Shown here: positions 1-9,044 of the stretch, in pieces
How the letters are laid out: the number at the start of each line of letters is the position of its first letter
How positions within the stretch are numbered: the stretch's first letter is position 1
DNA from: G963662905 sp963676415
Lineage (GTDB): Bacteria > Bacteroidota > Bacteroidia > Bacteroidales > WRLA01
Assembly: GCA_963676415.1 (NCBI GenBank)
Contig: OY781097.1
Location: 248,001-312,000, forward strand
Reading direction: 5' to 3'
DNA: 64,000 nt
The notes under the pieces: generated by a model
Seen by the model: only the letters and a program-made list of their open reading frames with translations
The model's database searches: none
What the model was told of the DNA's origin: nothing
Translations under genes and position numbers: made by a program

Positions 1-5
1 TTAAT

Positions 6-1634
6 TTATTGAAAAACCGATGTGAATTCAAATTTTTTGCCGTCAAACAGCCCTTTATCGCTCAATTTCAGCTCCGGTATGACCAATAGTGCCATAAAGG
101 AGAGCGTCATATAAGGAGCATTCAGCTTTGAGCCAAGGCTTTTGGCCATTTTATCAATGTCTTCATAAGCCCGCGCAACCTTATGGGCATCATCACTGCT
201 CATGATACCGGCCACAGGCAATGGCAGGAGCATATCTAGTTTGCCATCGGTGCAGGCCACGCCCCCTTTTGCGTCCACAATCTGGTTTACTACATGGACA
301 ATATCCTCATCGCTGCAACCTACGGCAATGATATTATGACTATCGTGTGCCACGCTCGAAGCAATGGCTCCTTTTTTCAGTCCAAAATTCTGCACAAAAG
401 CCACAGCCGGTTTTGTTGGCGCATAACGGTTCATGACAATAATTTTTAGCACATCCTGATCGGGATCACTGACCAGATTACCCGCAACTGCCTTAGCCTG
501 AACGGAATTTGTTGTTGTAATCAACTGGCCGTCGAGTGCCTGAAAGACTTTGAGCTTTTGGCCTTCATCATTGATACGGATATCATCCAAAGTGATTTTG
601 CGGGCGTTAAAATTATTGGGATGCTTGCTATCAACCGATTGAATGAGGCTTTTGCCGTTCCTGGCAATTAATTCACCATGATACCAGGTTTCGAGCACAT
701 TAAATGATTGTGGATGATCGATCAGGCAGAAATCTGCGGCATCACCCATTTGCAGCAAGCCACAATCCAGTTTATAATGTGTGGTTGGAATGTAAGTGCA
801 GGCACGCAGGATGTCGAGGAATTGATAACCGGATCCGAGGGCTCTTTTGATCAGCTGATTGATATGGCCGCGTTCGAGATCGTCGGGATGCTTATCGTCG
901 GAGCAGAACATAATCATATCGGGATGTTCGTGGAGCAAAGGCACGAGTGCTTCAAAATTTTTGGCTGCGCTGCCTTCCCGAATCTGCACTTTCATTCCGG
1001 CAGCAATTTTATCGCGGGCTTCTTCAATAGTGAAACATTCGTGATCGGTAGAAATCCCTGCGGCTGCGTATTTGCGTGCATCATCGCCCAAAACGCCGGG
1101 AGCATGTCCATCCACTGGTTTATTGTATTTTTTGGCTATTTCCAGTTTTGCCATAACCTGCTCATCCTTAAAAAGCACGCCCGGAAAATTCATCATCTCC
1201 GAGAGGTAAGGGATATCTTTTCGCTGCAATAGTTGGGCAATTTCATCCGCACCCAGCTCAGCTCCTGCAGTTTCAAAAGGCGTGGCAGGCACACAGCTTG
1301 GTGCGCCAAAGTTAAATCCAAAAGGTACTTTTTTCGCGTTTTCGACCATAAAGTCGATACCGGCAATACCGAGCACATTGGCAATTTCGTGCGGATCAGA
1401 AACCGTTGCGGTAGTGCCATGCACACACGCCAGTCGGGCAAATTCGGAAGGCACCAGCATGGAACTTTCAATATGCACATGCGCATCAATTAAACCCGGC
1501 AGAATGTATTGATCGGAATCCACATCCATTTCCTTAATCTCTGCAATGCGCCCCCCATTGACTTTTATTTGTCCTTTAAAAATCCTTTTAGCTACGACAT
1601 CAACTATATTTCCCTCAAATATTATTTCTTCCAT
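6..1634 (-). CDS. ade: Adenine deaminase
   Basis: Hydrolyses adenine to hypoxanthine and ammonia in purine salvage; cytoplasmic. The 542-residue protein has the metal-binding PGLIDAHVHIESS motif at about residues 46-58 (H52 and H54), then SDPHEIANVLG near 79-89, VDGHAPGVLG near 174-183, STDHEC near 195-200 and CSDDKHPDDL near 244-253, all typical of the Ade family of amidohydrolases, including the family C-terminal domain. The frame stays open 37 codons further upstream, but that extension does not look like the family and would run into the downstream part of the neighbouring gene, so the ATG at 1634 followed by EEIIFEG is chosen. It leaves 49 bases to the DUF4476 gene on the same strand. 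Length fits the family. Identification is confident; the start is very likely. Confidence 0.95.
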   Translation of the reverse strand: MEEIIFEGNIVDVVAKRIFKGQIKVNGGRIAEIKEMDVDSDQYILPGLIDAHVHIESSMLVPSEFARLACVHGTTATVSDPHEIANVLGIAGIDFMVENAKKVPFGFNFGAPSCVPATPFETAGAELGADEIAQLLQRKDIPYLSEMMNFPGVLFKDEQVMAKLEIAKKYNKPVDGHAPGVLGDDARKYAAAGISTDHECFTIEEARDKIAAGMKVQIREGSAAKNFEALVPLLHEHPDMIMFCSDDKHPDDLERGHINQLIKRALGSGYQFLDILRACTYIPTTHYKLDCGLLQMGDAADFCLIDHPQSFNVLETWYHGELIARNGKSLIQSVDSKHPNNFNARKITLDDIRINDEGQKLKVFQALDGQLITTTNSVQAKAVAGNLVSDPDQDVLKIIVMNRYAPTKPAVAFVQNFGLKKGAIASSVAHDSHNIIAVGCSDEDIVHVVNQIVDAKGGVACTDGKLDMLLPLPVAGIMSSDDAHKVARAYEDIDKMAKSLGSKLNAPYMTLSFMALLVIPELKLSDKGLFDGKKFEFTSVFQ

Positions 1635-1683
1635 GGTAAAATGTTTTGAATTTGTTTTCTGCAAGATACAAAAAGACGACCTT

Positions 1684-2745
1684 TTAATGCTTTCCGCGGA
1701 TATATTCCCCGAGTTCAGTGCCGGTGGTTTCAAAATCGAAGGCATTGTTTACCCTTGCATAATTCCTTTTATCAATACAAAAATCATAAGCAAATTTTGC
1801 AAGTTCGAGCCGGCTGCTTTCAAATTCGATCGCAGAAACAATACGAAGGACCTGCTCGCTGGTGAAACACTTTTTTGCAGACAAAATCTGTCGGGCCAGA
1901 TCCATACGGGCATCATTAAAATTCCTGAGGTTCAGATCGGCAAGGATCACTTCCATATCGGTATCACTAATGCTGCATGGCGGCGGCTGCGGTGGGCGCA
2001 CAGAAGGCATATGGTCCATAACCCACTGCTGCATTTTAATTTTTAATGTTGGGTTGGCAAACAGTTGATCAAGGCGGTCGATATGCTGCAAATCATAAAT
2101 AAAATCGAAAGATGTAGTTAGGTAACTATAGCGGGTTTCTTCGTTGGGCAGCAGAGTAGCGAGTTTCATCAGGTAGGTTACCGGATAGCATGCATCTGTA
2201 CGGTGCGCCATAAGCAGGTGGAGGCGATCGGCTTCATGGGGCTTGGCATACAGCTCGCGGGCCAGCATCAAAAATTCCATATCGGCCATTGGGCGGTTGC
2301 AATTTCGCGGCCCGGAATAATTTTTCCATGAAGGAAAATCCAAATCAGGAAAGGATAATTCTCCATTTACGCCATTTCCACCGCTGGGGTTATAAAAAGC
2401 GAGGATATAATCGTGCAGGCGGAAGGCCGTGCTGAAATAGGCAAAGGCATCATAAACATCATAGTAATTCTCGGGATCTGCACAGTTTTCATAGGCCGTT
2501 TTGGCAAAATCGAGGCGGGCAGCATCATCGCGAAGCAAAAGCGCAAACTGTCTTATTTGATCGGCGCTCAGCATATAATCCCTGCCAATAGTACTCAGGA
2601 GTTCCTGCTTGTTGTACTCACTCTTTTGTGACTGAACCTGAGCCATTTTTCTTTGAAAAACCATTGGTTTCAGCTCGGAGAAACTTTGCCCGCTTAATGG
2701 AGCAATAAACAATACAGCAAACAAAAACAGTATCAGCTTTTTCAT
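1684..2745 (-). CDS. Secreted DUF4476 domain protein
   Basis: Exported protein of unknown function. Residues 1-20 form a signal peptide (MKKLILFLFAVLFIAPLSGQ) and no lipobox is seen. The C-terminal part, about residues 255-350, reads as a DUF4476 domain: a cysteine, then an ILADLNLRNFNDARMDLAR stretch, KKCFTSEQV, FESSRLELAKFAYDFC and a final YI segment. Residues about 55-120 resemble the second half of the same unit (LLRDDAARLDFAKTAYENC followed by YYDVYDAFAYF), so the fold seems partly duplicated. DUF4476 is a Bacteroidota family without an established activity. It lies upstream of ade on the same strand, and co-transcription is possible. Domain call is from remembered family pattern. Confidence 0.75.
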   Translation of the reverse strand: MKKLILFLFAVLFIAPLSGQSFSELKPMVFQRKMAQVQSQKSEYNKQELLSTIGRDYMLSADQIRQFALLLRDDAARLDFAKTAYENCADPENYYDVYDAFAYFSTAFRLHDYILAFYNPSGGNGVNGELSFPDLDFPSWKNYSGPRNCNRPMADMEFLMLARELYAKPHEADRLHLLMAHRTDACYPVTYLMKLATLLPNEETRYSYLTTSFDFIYDLQHIDRLDQLFANPTLKIKMQQWVMDHMPSVRPPQPPPCSISDTDMEVILADLNLRNFNDARMDLARQILSAKKCFTSEQVLRIVSAIEFESSRLELAKFAYDFCIDKRNYARVNNAFDFETTGTELGEYIRGKH

Positions 2746-2814
2746 TTTTCAATATATTAAAGAATAAACAGGCAAATTTAGGAAAGCCCTGCAATTAAAC
2801 CACATCCAAATGCT

Positions 2815-2822
2815 TATCTTTG
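2815..2822 (+). promoter_or_regulatory. Putative Bacteroidota -7 box before amidohydrolase
   Basis: The octamer TATCTTTG matches the Bacteroidota -7 consensus TAnnTTTG exactly. Only four bases separate it from the ATG at 2827, so a transcript starting at the usual distance would have almost no leader. No convincing -33 TTTG is seen at the expected place. Assignment rests on the motif and position only. Confidence 0.4.
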
Positions 2823-2826
2823 TGTA

Positions 2827-4014
2827 ATGCTAAAATTGCTTAAACCGGATTTCCTACTGCTTCCCGATGCAGAAATACTGAAAAATGGTGCTTTGCTCGT
2901 GGATGATGAAGGAAAAATAATGGACATCCTGCAGCCGGGCGAATCCGTTGGAAATGAAATCCCTGAAGAATATTATGAAGGTTTGCTGTGCCCTGCTTTT
3001 GTGAATGCGCATTGTCATCTGGAACTTTCGTGGATGAAGGATAAAATCCCCGATCCGAATGGCCTGGATGGATTCATACGTGCGGTAGAGCAGTTGAAGG
3101 CACAACCGCCGGAAAACAAAGCCGCTGCCATGCAGGAAGCCGATGATCAGATGTTTGCGGCAGGCACCGCAGTTTGCGGCGATATCAGCAATGGTCCGGG
3201 AAGTTTTGCGATTAAAAAGGGCAGCAAAATCAAATACCATACATTTATTGAAGTTTTCGGCAGCCATCCCGACAGGGCCGAACAAAATTTCAAGAATGCC
3301 CTTACACTGGCCAATAAGCATGAAACTGTAATAGGCGACAACTATTCCATCAGCCCTCATGCGCCTTATTCCGTATCCGTGAAATTATTTGGATTAATAA
3401 AAACGCATGCAGAAAAAGGCGGGAAGGCTTTAAGTATTCATTATCACGAAAGCCCGGACGAAAACCGTTTCTTTCTACATGGCGACGGCCCCGTTTACGA
3501 ACGTATGCTGTCGTATGGCATTCCGCCCGATTTAATTCCACAGCATCATAAAACCACTGCAGAAGTGTTGGCTTCATCGCTTCCCAAAAAAGTCCCGACG
3601 CTTTTTGTGCACAACACTTTTTCAGGAGAAAGCGATCTGGAATTTCTGGGCAAGCATTTCCCAAAAGCCTCTTTTTGCCTTTGTCCGCAATCCAATCTGC
3701 GCATCGGCAAGCAACTTCCGGATGTAAACCTGATGCACCGTATGGGTTTAAATATTTGCCTCGGCACGGACAGTCTGGCCTCTGCCGGCAAATTATCCGT
3801 TTTAGAAGAAATCTTAATCCTTCAGGAAAGATTTCCACACATACCAACCAAAGAATTTTTGCGATGGGGTACTCAAAACGGTGCCGGTGCGCTGGGCTTT
3901 GGCGCCTCCTTTGGACGTTTGGCAAAAAACAAAAAACCCGGAATAGTTCATATCCGGGCTTTTGACGGGCAAAATTTATTGGCCGGAGCTTCTGCCCGAC
4001 CACTTTCTTTTTAA
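2827..4014 (+). CDS. Metal-dependent amidohydrolase (deaminase-like)
   Basis: A 395-residue cytoplasmic amidohydrolase of the chlorohydrolase/nucleoside-deaminase branch. Metal ligands appear in the family order: FVNAHCHLELS (H62, H64), SPHAPYS (H178), IHYHES (H205/H207), LFVHNTFS (H262) and CLGTDSLAS (D315). This architecture is shared by adenosylhomocysteine, methylthioadenosine and aminodeoxyfutalosine deaminases. The substrate cannot be decided from the sequence, and no menaquinone genes are nearby to support a futalosine role. The gene starts just after a -7 promoter-like box and ends convergently with the outer-membrane barrel gene, the two stop codons overlapping in a TTAA. Deaminase is the best guess; a different C-N hydrolase is possible. 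Confidence 0.75.
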   Translation: MLKLLKPDFLLLPDAEILKNGALLVDDEGKIMDILQPGESVGNEIPEEYYEGLLCPAFVNAHCHLELSWMKDKIPDPNGLDGFIRAVEQLKAQPPENKAAAMQEADDQMFAAGTAVCGDISNGPGSFAIKKGSKIKYHTFIEVFGSHPDRAEQNFKNALTLANKHETVIGDNYSISPHAPYSVSVKLFGLIKTHAEKGGKALSIHYHESPDENRFFLHGDGPVYERMLSYGIPPDLIPQHHKTTAEVLASSLPKKVPTLFVHNTFSGESDLEFLGKHFPKASFCLCPQSNLRIGKQLPDVNLMHRMGLNICLGTDSLASAGKLSVLEEILILQERFPHIPTKEFLRWGTQNGAGALGFGASFGRLAKNKKPGIVHIRAFDGQNLLAGASARPLSF

Positions 4015-5711
4015 AAGCTAAAACTAACACCCCCCATAACGCTCAGACCCTGCGTCGGGTAGTTGATATAGCGCATATAATCGTCGTTTAGGGCATTGTT
4101 TACACGCAGCCAGGCCGAGAGATAATCAAAGAAAAAGTACTCCGCACCAAAATTCAGGTTAAGAGTGCCATCTAACTGCAATTCCTGTTGTAGGCCGCCC
4201 ACATAAACTGGTGCATATTGCTTTCCACGGTAAATCAGTTCCGCATTCAGCAAAAGCTCCGGAAGCAATCGGTAATCTGCCGATAAACTGGCAATGAGGT
4301 CGGGTTTATGCCAGGGCTTTGCAAGCAAGTCCATGGTATAATTATAATAATGGAATGCTGCAGTCAGTTTAAATCTTTGTTGATATTTCAAAACACTTTC
4401 GGCATATAGGTGCAGGATGCTTACATTATCATACACCATAGTAAACTCATTTTGAAAAGGGCTCAAAGTATCCGTCACAAAAAAAGGCATATTCTCCATG
4501 CTGGAATATTCTGCTCCGGCAGTTAAGTCCAAAACAGGAAGGATTTTTGCTGCTACGTTTCCATTGATTTTATAAGCGGTTTTGGTGAAACTTGTCGGAA
4601 CCGTTGGGCTGATCCACGGATTTTCATTGGAAAGTGAGCGGAAAGAGTTTCGTTTAATGCCACCAGTATAGGAAGCATTCAGTTCCAGAGTTCCGGGCAA
4701 AATTTGAATACCTGCTTCTATATGCGGGAAGGCCGAAAAATCGGAAGCCACATCATCCACATATTGCAAATCAGCACCGATTTTCAGGCGATATTCGTCC
4801 CATTGCGCCGCAAAATATGGTGTAACAGAAAGGTGCATGGCATTGGTGGCATCAAGGCTGTCCGAAAATTTATTATTAAACAGCCAGAATTTCGTGTCCA
4901 GGCCCAGCGATTGATAACGGGTAAATTTGAAAATCTTAAAATCGCTTTCCAGGTTCATTTTAAAGAAAACATTATTCTCGGTGGTTTCGTAATTATCGCT
5001 AAGGTTATAAAAACTCAAGCCAAAGCTATGGTCCAGATACCTCCGTTTTGTGCTGGTGCTGGCAAAATCCACTGCCGCATTAAACATCATATATTTCTGC
5101 AAAATGGTATCGGCATCCATATCATCGGCCACCAAATTATAATCGGATGGGTCAAACCCATAAAAATGCACCACATCGCGCTGAAAACCGGCCGTAGCAT
5201 TGAGCACGTGCTTCCGCCAGATTTTCTTTCCAAAAACATCCAGCAAATTCCCTGAGAAAGCACTTGGCGCATAGTCTTTTATATCGCCCGATGAAGAAAG
5301 GTGCTTGAGGTGAACACCGAAGGAATTGGATGAAGAAGGCTCCATATTAGCAAAAAACTCGATGTATGGCGTGGTATAATTTCCAAAACCGAGCTTCAGG
5401 AAATTCTTGCGGTAATCTTCAGCCTGCCTGCGTTCCAGCTCCTCGGGGCGCAATTGGCGAAAGCTCATTTTATGATAAACCGGGCTCGATTTAATGGCAT
5501 AGTTCAATGCCGGCATACGTACTTCTTCCTGCTGTATTACGGGATTTGTACGGATTTTAAAGGCTTCTTTCACCACGGGCGAATAATCGCCGATGATCGT
5601 AACCTCCTCAATGCGCGCAGTGGAATCGGCTTGCTGCGCCAGTACCGGCAATACCGGAAGCATCAATATGAGCAGGCAAACAATTTTCATTTGAAAAACT
5701 GATTTTATCAT
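4011..5711 (-). CDS. Outer-membrane beta-barrel protein, TonB-receptor-like without plug
   Basis: Predicted outer-membrane barrel of 566 residues. From the ATG at 5711 it begins with a signal peptide ending LPVLPVLAQQ. A short periplasmic stretch with VTIIGDYSPVVKEAF follows, then from about residue 90 to the end alternating aromatic/hydrophobic strands rich in Y, F, N and D, finishing with a barrel-type GGVSFSF terminus (final residue F). The roughly 130-residue plug domain of true TonB-dependent receptors is not seen, so substrate gating as in siderophore receptors is unlikely. The neighbouring upstream gene on the same strand encodes a very large TPR protein; the two reading frames are about 20 bases apart or overlap, depending on start. 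A shared role in envelope assembly or transport is inference. The alternative start at 5750 overlaps the TPR gene. Confidence 0.7.
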   Translation of the reverse strand: MIKSVFQMKIVCLLILMLPVLPVLAQQADSTARIEEVTIIGDYSPVVKEAFKIRTNPVIQQEEVRMPALNYAIKSSPVYHKMSFRQLRPEELERRQAEDYRKNFLKLGFGNYTTPYIEFFANMEPSSSNSFGVHLKHLSSSGDIKDYAPSAFSGNLLDVFGKKIWRKHVLNATAGFQRDVVHFYGFDPSDYNLVADDMDADTILQKYMMFNAAVDFASTSTKRRYLDHSFGLSFYNLSDNYETTENNVFFKMNLESDFKIFKFTRYQSLGLDTKFWLFNNKFSDSLDATNAMHLSVTPYFAAQWDEYRLKIGADLQYVDDVASDFSAFPHIEAGIQILPGTLELNASYTGGIKRNSFRSLSNENPWISPTVPTSFTKTAYKINGNVAAKILPVLDLTAGAEYSSMENMPFFVTDTLSPFQNEFTMVYDNVSILHLYAESVLKYQQRFKLTAAFHYYNYTMDLLAKPWHKPDLIASLSADYRLLPELLLNAELIYRGKQYAPVYVGGLQQELQLDGTLNLNFGAEYFFFDYLSAWLRVNNALNDDYMRYINYPTQGLSVMGGVSFSF

Positions 5712-5733
5712 AATTTTATCTTTTTCCAATGGC

Positions 5734-8700
5734 TTAAAATTCTTCTTCATAATTTTCTTCTTCGATCACTTCCTCCTGCTGAGGCTTCTGTTGCACATCC
5801 TCCCGGGTTTCTTCCAGTTTTTTGGCCGCTTCCTCTTCTGCGATCAGGTCATCCAGTTTGGCCTGTGCTTTTTGCACCAGCTCCACACCATCATGATTTT
5901 CAATGATCGACATCAGCGTTTGCTTTGCCTGAAAGATATTGCCCTGCTGTTCGTAGATGTCGGCCAGCAAAATAAATGTGCGGGCAATCCACTCATCGTA
6001 GGATGGATATTTATTGATCAAATCAAAAGCCGATTGCATGGCAACAGAGTCCTGCCCATCCTCAAACTGCAGCTCCGCCAAATAGTATGAAGCTTCGGCT
6101 GCGCTTTCGTTTTGTGTGAGGCCGGAAACCACTTTAAATTCGCGCATGGCCAGCTCATTGTTTCCACTTTGCATGGCTGCATGCGCTATGTTGAGGTGCG
6201 CCTCTTCGATCAAATCGTCCGGGACTTTCTCTGTTGAAAGGATTTCGAATGAAGCTACAATCGTAGAATCATTTTTTCCGAGGTTTTTATAAGCCCTCAT
6301 TTTTCCTGTTTTTGCGGCAATCAGATAAGCTTTGTTTTCTGCAGATCTTTCCAACTGGTTAAAATGGAGCAAAGCCCGTTCATAGTCGTTCAGTTCAAAA
6401 CTCAGATTGGCTGCTTTTACAAGCGATTTTTCGGAGAACACCGATTTTGGGCGTTCCACCACTTTCTCGAAATGCGCGAGGGCGTTTTCGGGCTGATCGA
6501 GGCGGATGTAGCAATCGGCCAGATAATAATTTGCATGAAGCCCAAAAGCTCCTTTTTCAAATTCGCTAAGATAGGTATCGAAAGCCGGTACCGCTTCTTC
6601 AAATTTTTCATCGAGATAGAGGTTTTCTGCTGCGATATACTTAAGCGAATCTTCTTCGGAAGTGCGCAAATTGGCAAAAGGAATATCTTTTACGTAGGCA
6701 AAATAGGAATCCACATCACTCGCATCAAGATAAATATTCTTGATGGTAAGCAATGCTTCGCGCGATTCGTCTGTGCCCGGATAATCGGCTACCACGGTTT
6801 TAAGTGCCTGCAGTGATTTTTCGGGCTGACTCAGGTTATAATAAATCAACCCTTTACGCAATAATGCTTTGGAGCGGTAACTGCTGTTTTCGTGCTCATT
6901 GATGACGCGTTCAAAATATTCAAGGGCATTTTCCTGCTTATTGGTAATTACATAGGTAAGGCCAATTTCAAAAATTGCATCATCCACATAAGTGCTTTCC
7001 GGATAGCCATCGATAATGGAGCGCAGCACAATAATTTTTTCTGTGGGATTTCCCTGAACGCCTTCGCAAATTGCTTTTTGGAAAGCGGCATAATCGGCAT
7101 CAAATCCTTTTGCGCGGATCACTTCTTCGTATTCTGCTGAAGCATCGGCATAGCGTTTCATCGCATAATAGCAATCGCCGAGGCGGAGGTGCGCATCGTT
7201 GATCAGCTGAGGGTTATTGTTTCCGCCCCGGTCAATGAAGGCTTTGAATTTGTCCATCGCATTATTGTAATCACCGATTTTAAACCAGGCATATCCCAGG
7301 TTGTAATAGGCAAGTTTGTATTCGGGCAGCTTTTTGGCTTCCTGAGTCCAGAGGAATCGGTTGAACATTTTCGCCGAAGCATCATAATCCTTTTGGCGGT
7401 ATTTTGTTTCTGCAAGCCAAAAATATGCTGCGGCGCGTACTTTCAGATCGTAGGTTTCTTCGATTGCTTTTGTGAAATAAGCGGCTGCATCATCATATTT
7501 TTTATTATTGAACAGCTCGATGCCGTACTGATAGTAAATTTTTTGCCGTGCCGCAAGGATTTTATCATCCTTTTTATTGATCCGCTCGAGGGCATGCAAA
7601 GCTTCGGCATAATTATTTGATGAAAGGGAAAGGTTTACCAAATACTGCCAGGCTTCATCAATCCGTGGCGAATCGGGGAAATTGCGGATGTATTCTTTCA
7701 GCGCATTGATGGCTTCTTTGTAGGGATCAAAAGACAGCTCATAAGAAAGTTTTGCATAATTAAAGAGGGCATCTTCACGTGTTGGCTCATCAAATTTTAA
7801 TTGAAAAGCGGTATAAAACGATTGCTGGGCTTCCCGCTTTTTTCCTTTTTGCAACTGGCAATCGCCGATGTGGTAATAAGCAGATTGTGTGAGCGCATCC
7901 TGCTGTCCGGTGACCTGGTTAAAGTATTCCAGTGCCTGATCATATTTCCTGTTTTTATAATAAATATAGCCCATCTGATAAGCCATCTCCCGATTGGCCC
8001 GTCCATTTAAACCGAGAAAATCTTCAAGGTATTCCTGTGCTTTTGGATAATTTTCAAGACGGAATGAAGCATCTCCCAACATCAAGGCCAGGTCGCGCTT
8101 ATAATCATCGTCGGCAGTAAGGTAAAGCGGCCCGACTTCATCGAGAAGCTGTTTGTATTTTTCTTGTTTATAAAGGATATCGGCCAGATAATAAGGTGCT
8201 ACGGCATAATATTCGGGATCGCTGCGCAATTCGGTAAATTCCTTGTATGCCATATCATAGTCTTCTTTTTGATATGCAATAATTGCATAATAATAAGAAG
8301 CCTTTGATTGCACATCCGATTCGAGACCTTTAGCGGTAGCAAAATTTTCCATGGCTTCATCCCACTGTTTATTCTCATACTGACAATAAGCCAGCATAAA
8401 ATAATAATTGCCCAGCTTTTCCGGTTCCAGCTCTGCCGCTTTCACATGAGGCAATGCCCTAAGCGATTGCGCATAAGAACGAATTCCAAAGTAATAATCC
8501 CCCAGATAGTACCAGGCGCTGTTTGTGTAAACGGTCACGGGATAATCGGCCAGGAATTTGTTAAAGCGTTCGTCCGTATCGCGGTTCAGCAAACGAAAGG
8601 AACAATAGGCACCACCATAGGCCGAACCTGATTTGATAGTTGGTTCAATTTGCCTGCTTTTTGCCAGTTTATCGAAAATCCGCTGTGCAGAACCATATTC

Positions 8701-8835
8701 CTGCCTTTGCATCAGCTCATCAGCAAGCCGGTAAGAAGCGGCCGGATCATCATAAACCAGCGACTCCTGGGCATTGGTTTCCAGAACCATCAGTCCGGAA
8801 AACAAAACCAATAAGATAAGATTCTTAAAACTCAT
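5734..8835 (-). CDS. Large secreted tetratricopeptide-repeat protein
   Basis: A 1033-residue exported TPR scaffold. The ATG at 8835 gives a clean signal peptide (MSFKNLILLVLFSGLMVLETNAQ), whereas the start ten codons upstream would bury it. Nearly the whole mature protein consists of helix-turn-helix units with TPR signatures such as YYLGDYYFG, YYHIGDCQLQKG, AHLRLGDCYYAMKRYADA and ALLRKGLIYYNLSQPEKSL, comparable to YbgF/BamD-type periplasmic TPR proteins. The last 50 residues are a charged, glutamate-rich tail (AEEEAAKKLEE, then an EE-rich end). It lies immediately upstream of the plug-less barrel gene, as a probable two-gene operon. TPR arrays bind partner proteins; a periplasmic scaffold for the barrel or for the cell wall is a reasonable inference, not shown. 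Confidence 0.8.
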   Translation of the reverse strand: MSFKNLILLVLFSGLMVLETNAQESLVYDDPAASYRLADELMQRQEYGSAQRIFDKLAKSRQIEPTIKSGSAYGGAYCSFRLLNRDTDERFNKFLADYPVTVYTNSAWYYLGDYYFGIRSYAQSLRALPHVKAAELEPEKLGNYYFMLAYCQYENKQWDEAMENFATAKGLESDVQSKASYYYAIIAYQKEDYDMAYKEFTELRSDPEYYAVAPYYLADILYKQEKYKQLLDEVGPLYLTADDDYKRDLALMLGDASFRLENYPKAQEYLEDFLGLNGRANREMAYQMGYIYYKNRKYDQALEYFNQVTGQQDALTQSAYYHIGDCQLQKGKKREAQQSFYTAFQLKFDEPTREDALFNYAKLSYELSFDPYKEAINALKEYIRNFPDSPRIDEAWQYLVNLSLSSNNYAEALHALERINKKDDKILAARQKIYYQYGIELFNNKKYDDAAAYFTKAIEETYDLKVRAAAYFWLAETKYRQKDYDASAKMFNRFLWTQEAKKLPEYKLAYYNLGYAWFKIGDYNNAMDKFKAFIDRGGNNNPQLINDAHLRLGDCYYAMKRYADASAEYEEVIRAKGFDADYAAFQKAICEGVQGNPTEKIIVLRSIIDGYPESTYVDDAIFEIGLTYVITNKQENALEYFERVINEHENSSYRSKALLRKGLIYYNLSQPEKSLQALKTVVADYPGTDESREALLTIKNIYLDASDVDSYFAYVKDIPFANLRTSEEDSLKYIAAENLYLDEKFEEAVPAFDTYLSEFEKGAFGLHANYYLADCYIRLDQPENALAHFEKVVERPKSVFSEKSLVKAANLSFELNDYERALLHFNQLERSAENKAYLIAAKTGKMRAYKNLGKNDSTIVASFEILSTEKVPDDLIEEAHLNIAHAAMQSGNNELAMREFKVVSGLTQNESAAEASYYLAELQFEDGQDSVAMQSAFDLINKYPSYDEWIARTFILLADIYEQQGNIFQAKQTLMSIIENHDGVELVQKAQAKLDDLIAEEEAAKKLEETREDVQQKPQQEEVIEEENYEEEF

Positions 8836-9044
8836 ATAATTTGGTATTACTTTGTTCACTAACAAAACCGCATGGCTGATATTGCCATTTCAAGGACAAT
8901 AAACCCATAAAACGACAAATCGCCACAGGATAAAATTATAATGAATGAAGGCGGGCAGGAAAGATAATTGAATTACTTATTAACAGCCGATGTTTAATAA
9001 AAGCAAACCTCCACGCAGAAGAATGTCGCAAAACGTTATGCTGC

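Noticed and set aside
708..1232. Plus-strand ORF of 174 codons inside ade
   Set aside because: It is antisense to the strongly conserved adenine deaminase frame, and its translation has no recognisable domain; a shadow ORF.
1635..1745. N-terminal extension of adenine deaminase
   Set aside because: The 37 extra codons do not look like the family and would overlap the coding end of the DUF4476 gene; the ATG at 1634 is better.
3350..4030. Minus-strand ORF of 226 codons antisense to the amidohydrolase
   Set aside because: The metal-binding motifs of the amidohydrolase are read on the plus strand; the antisense peptide is arginine/cysteine-rich noise.
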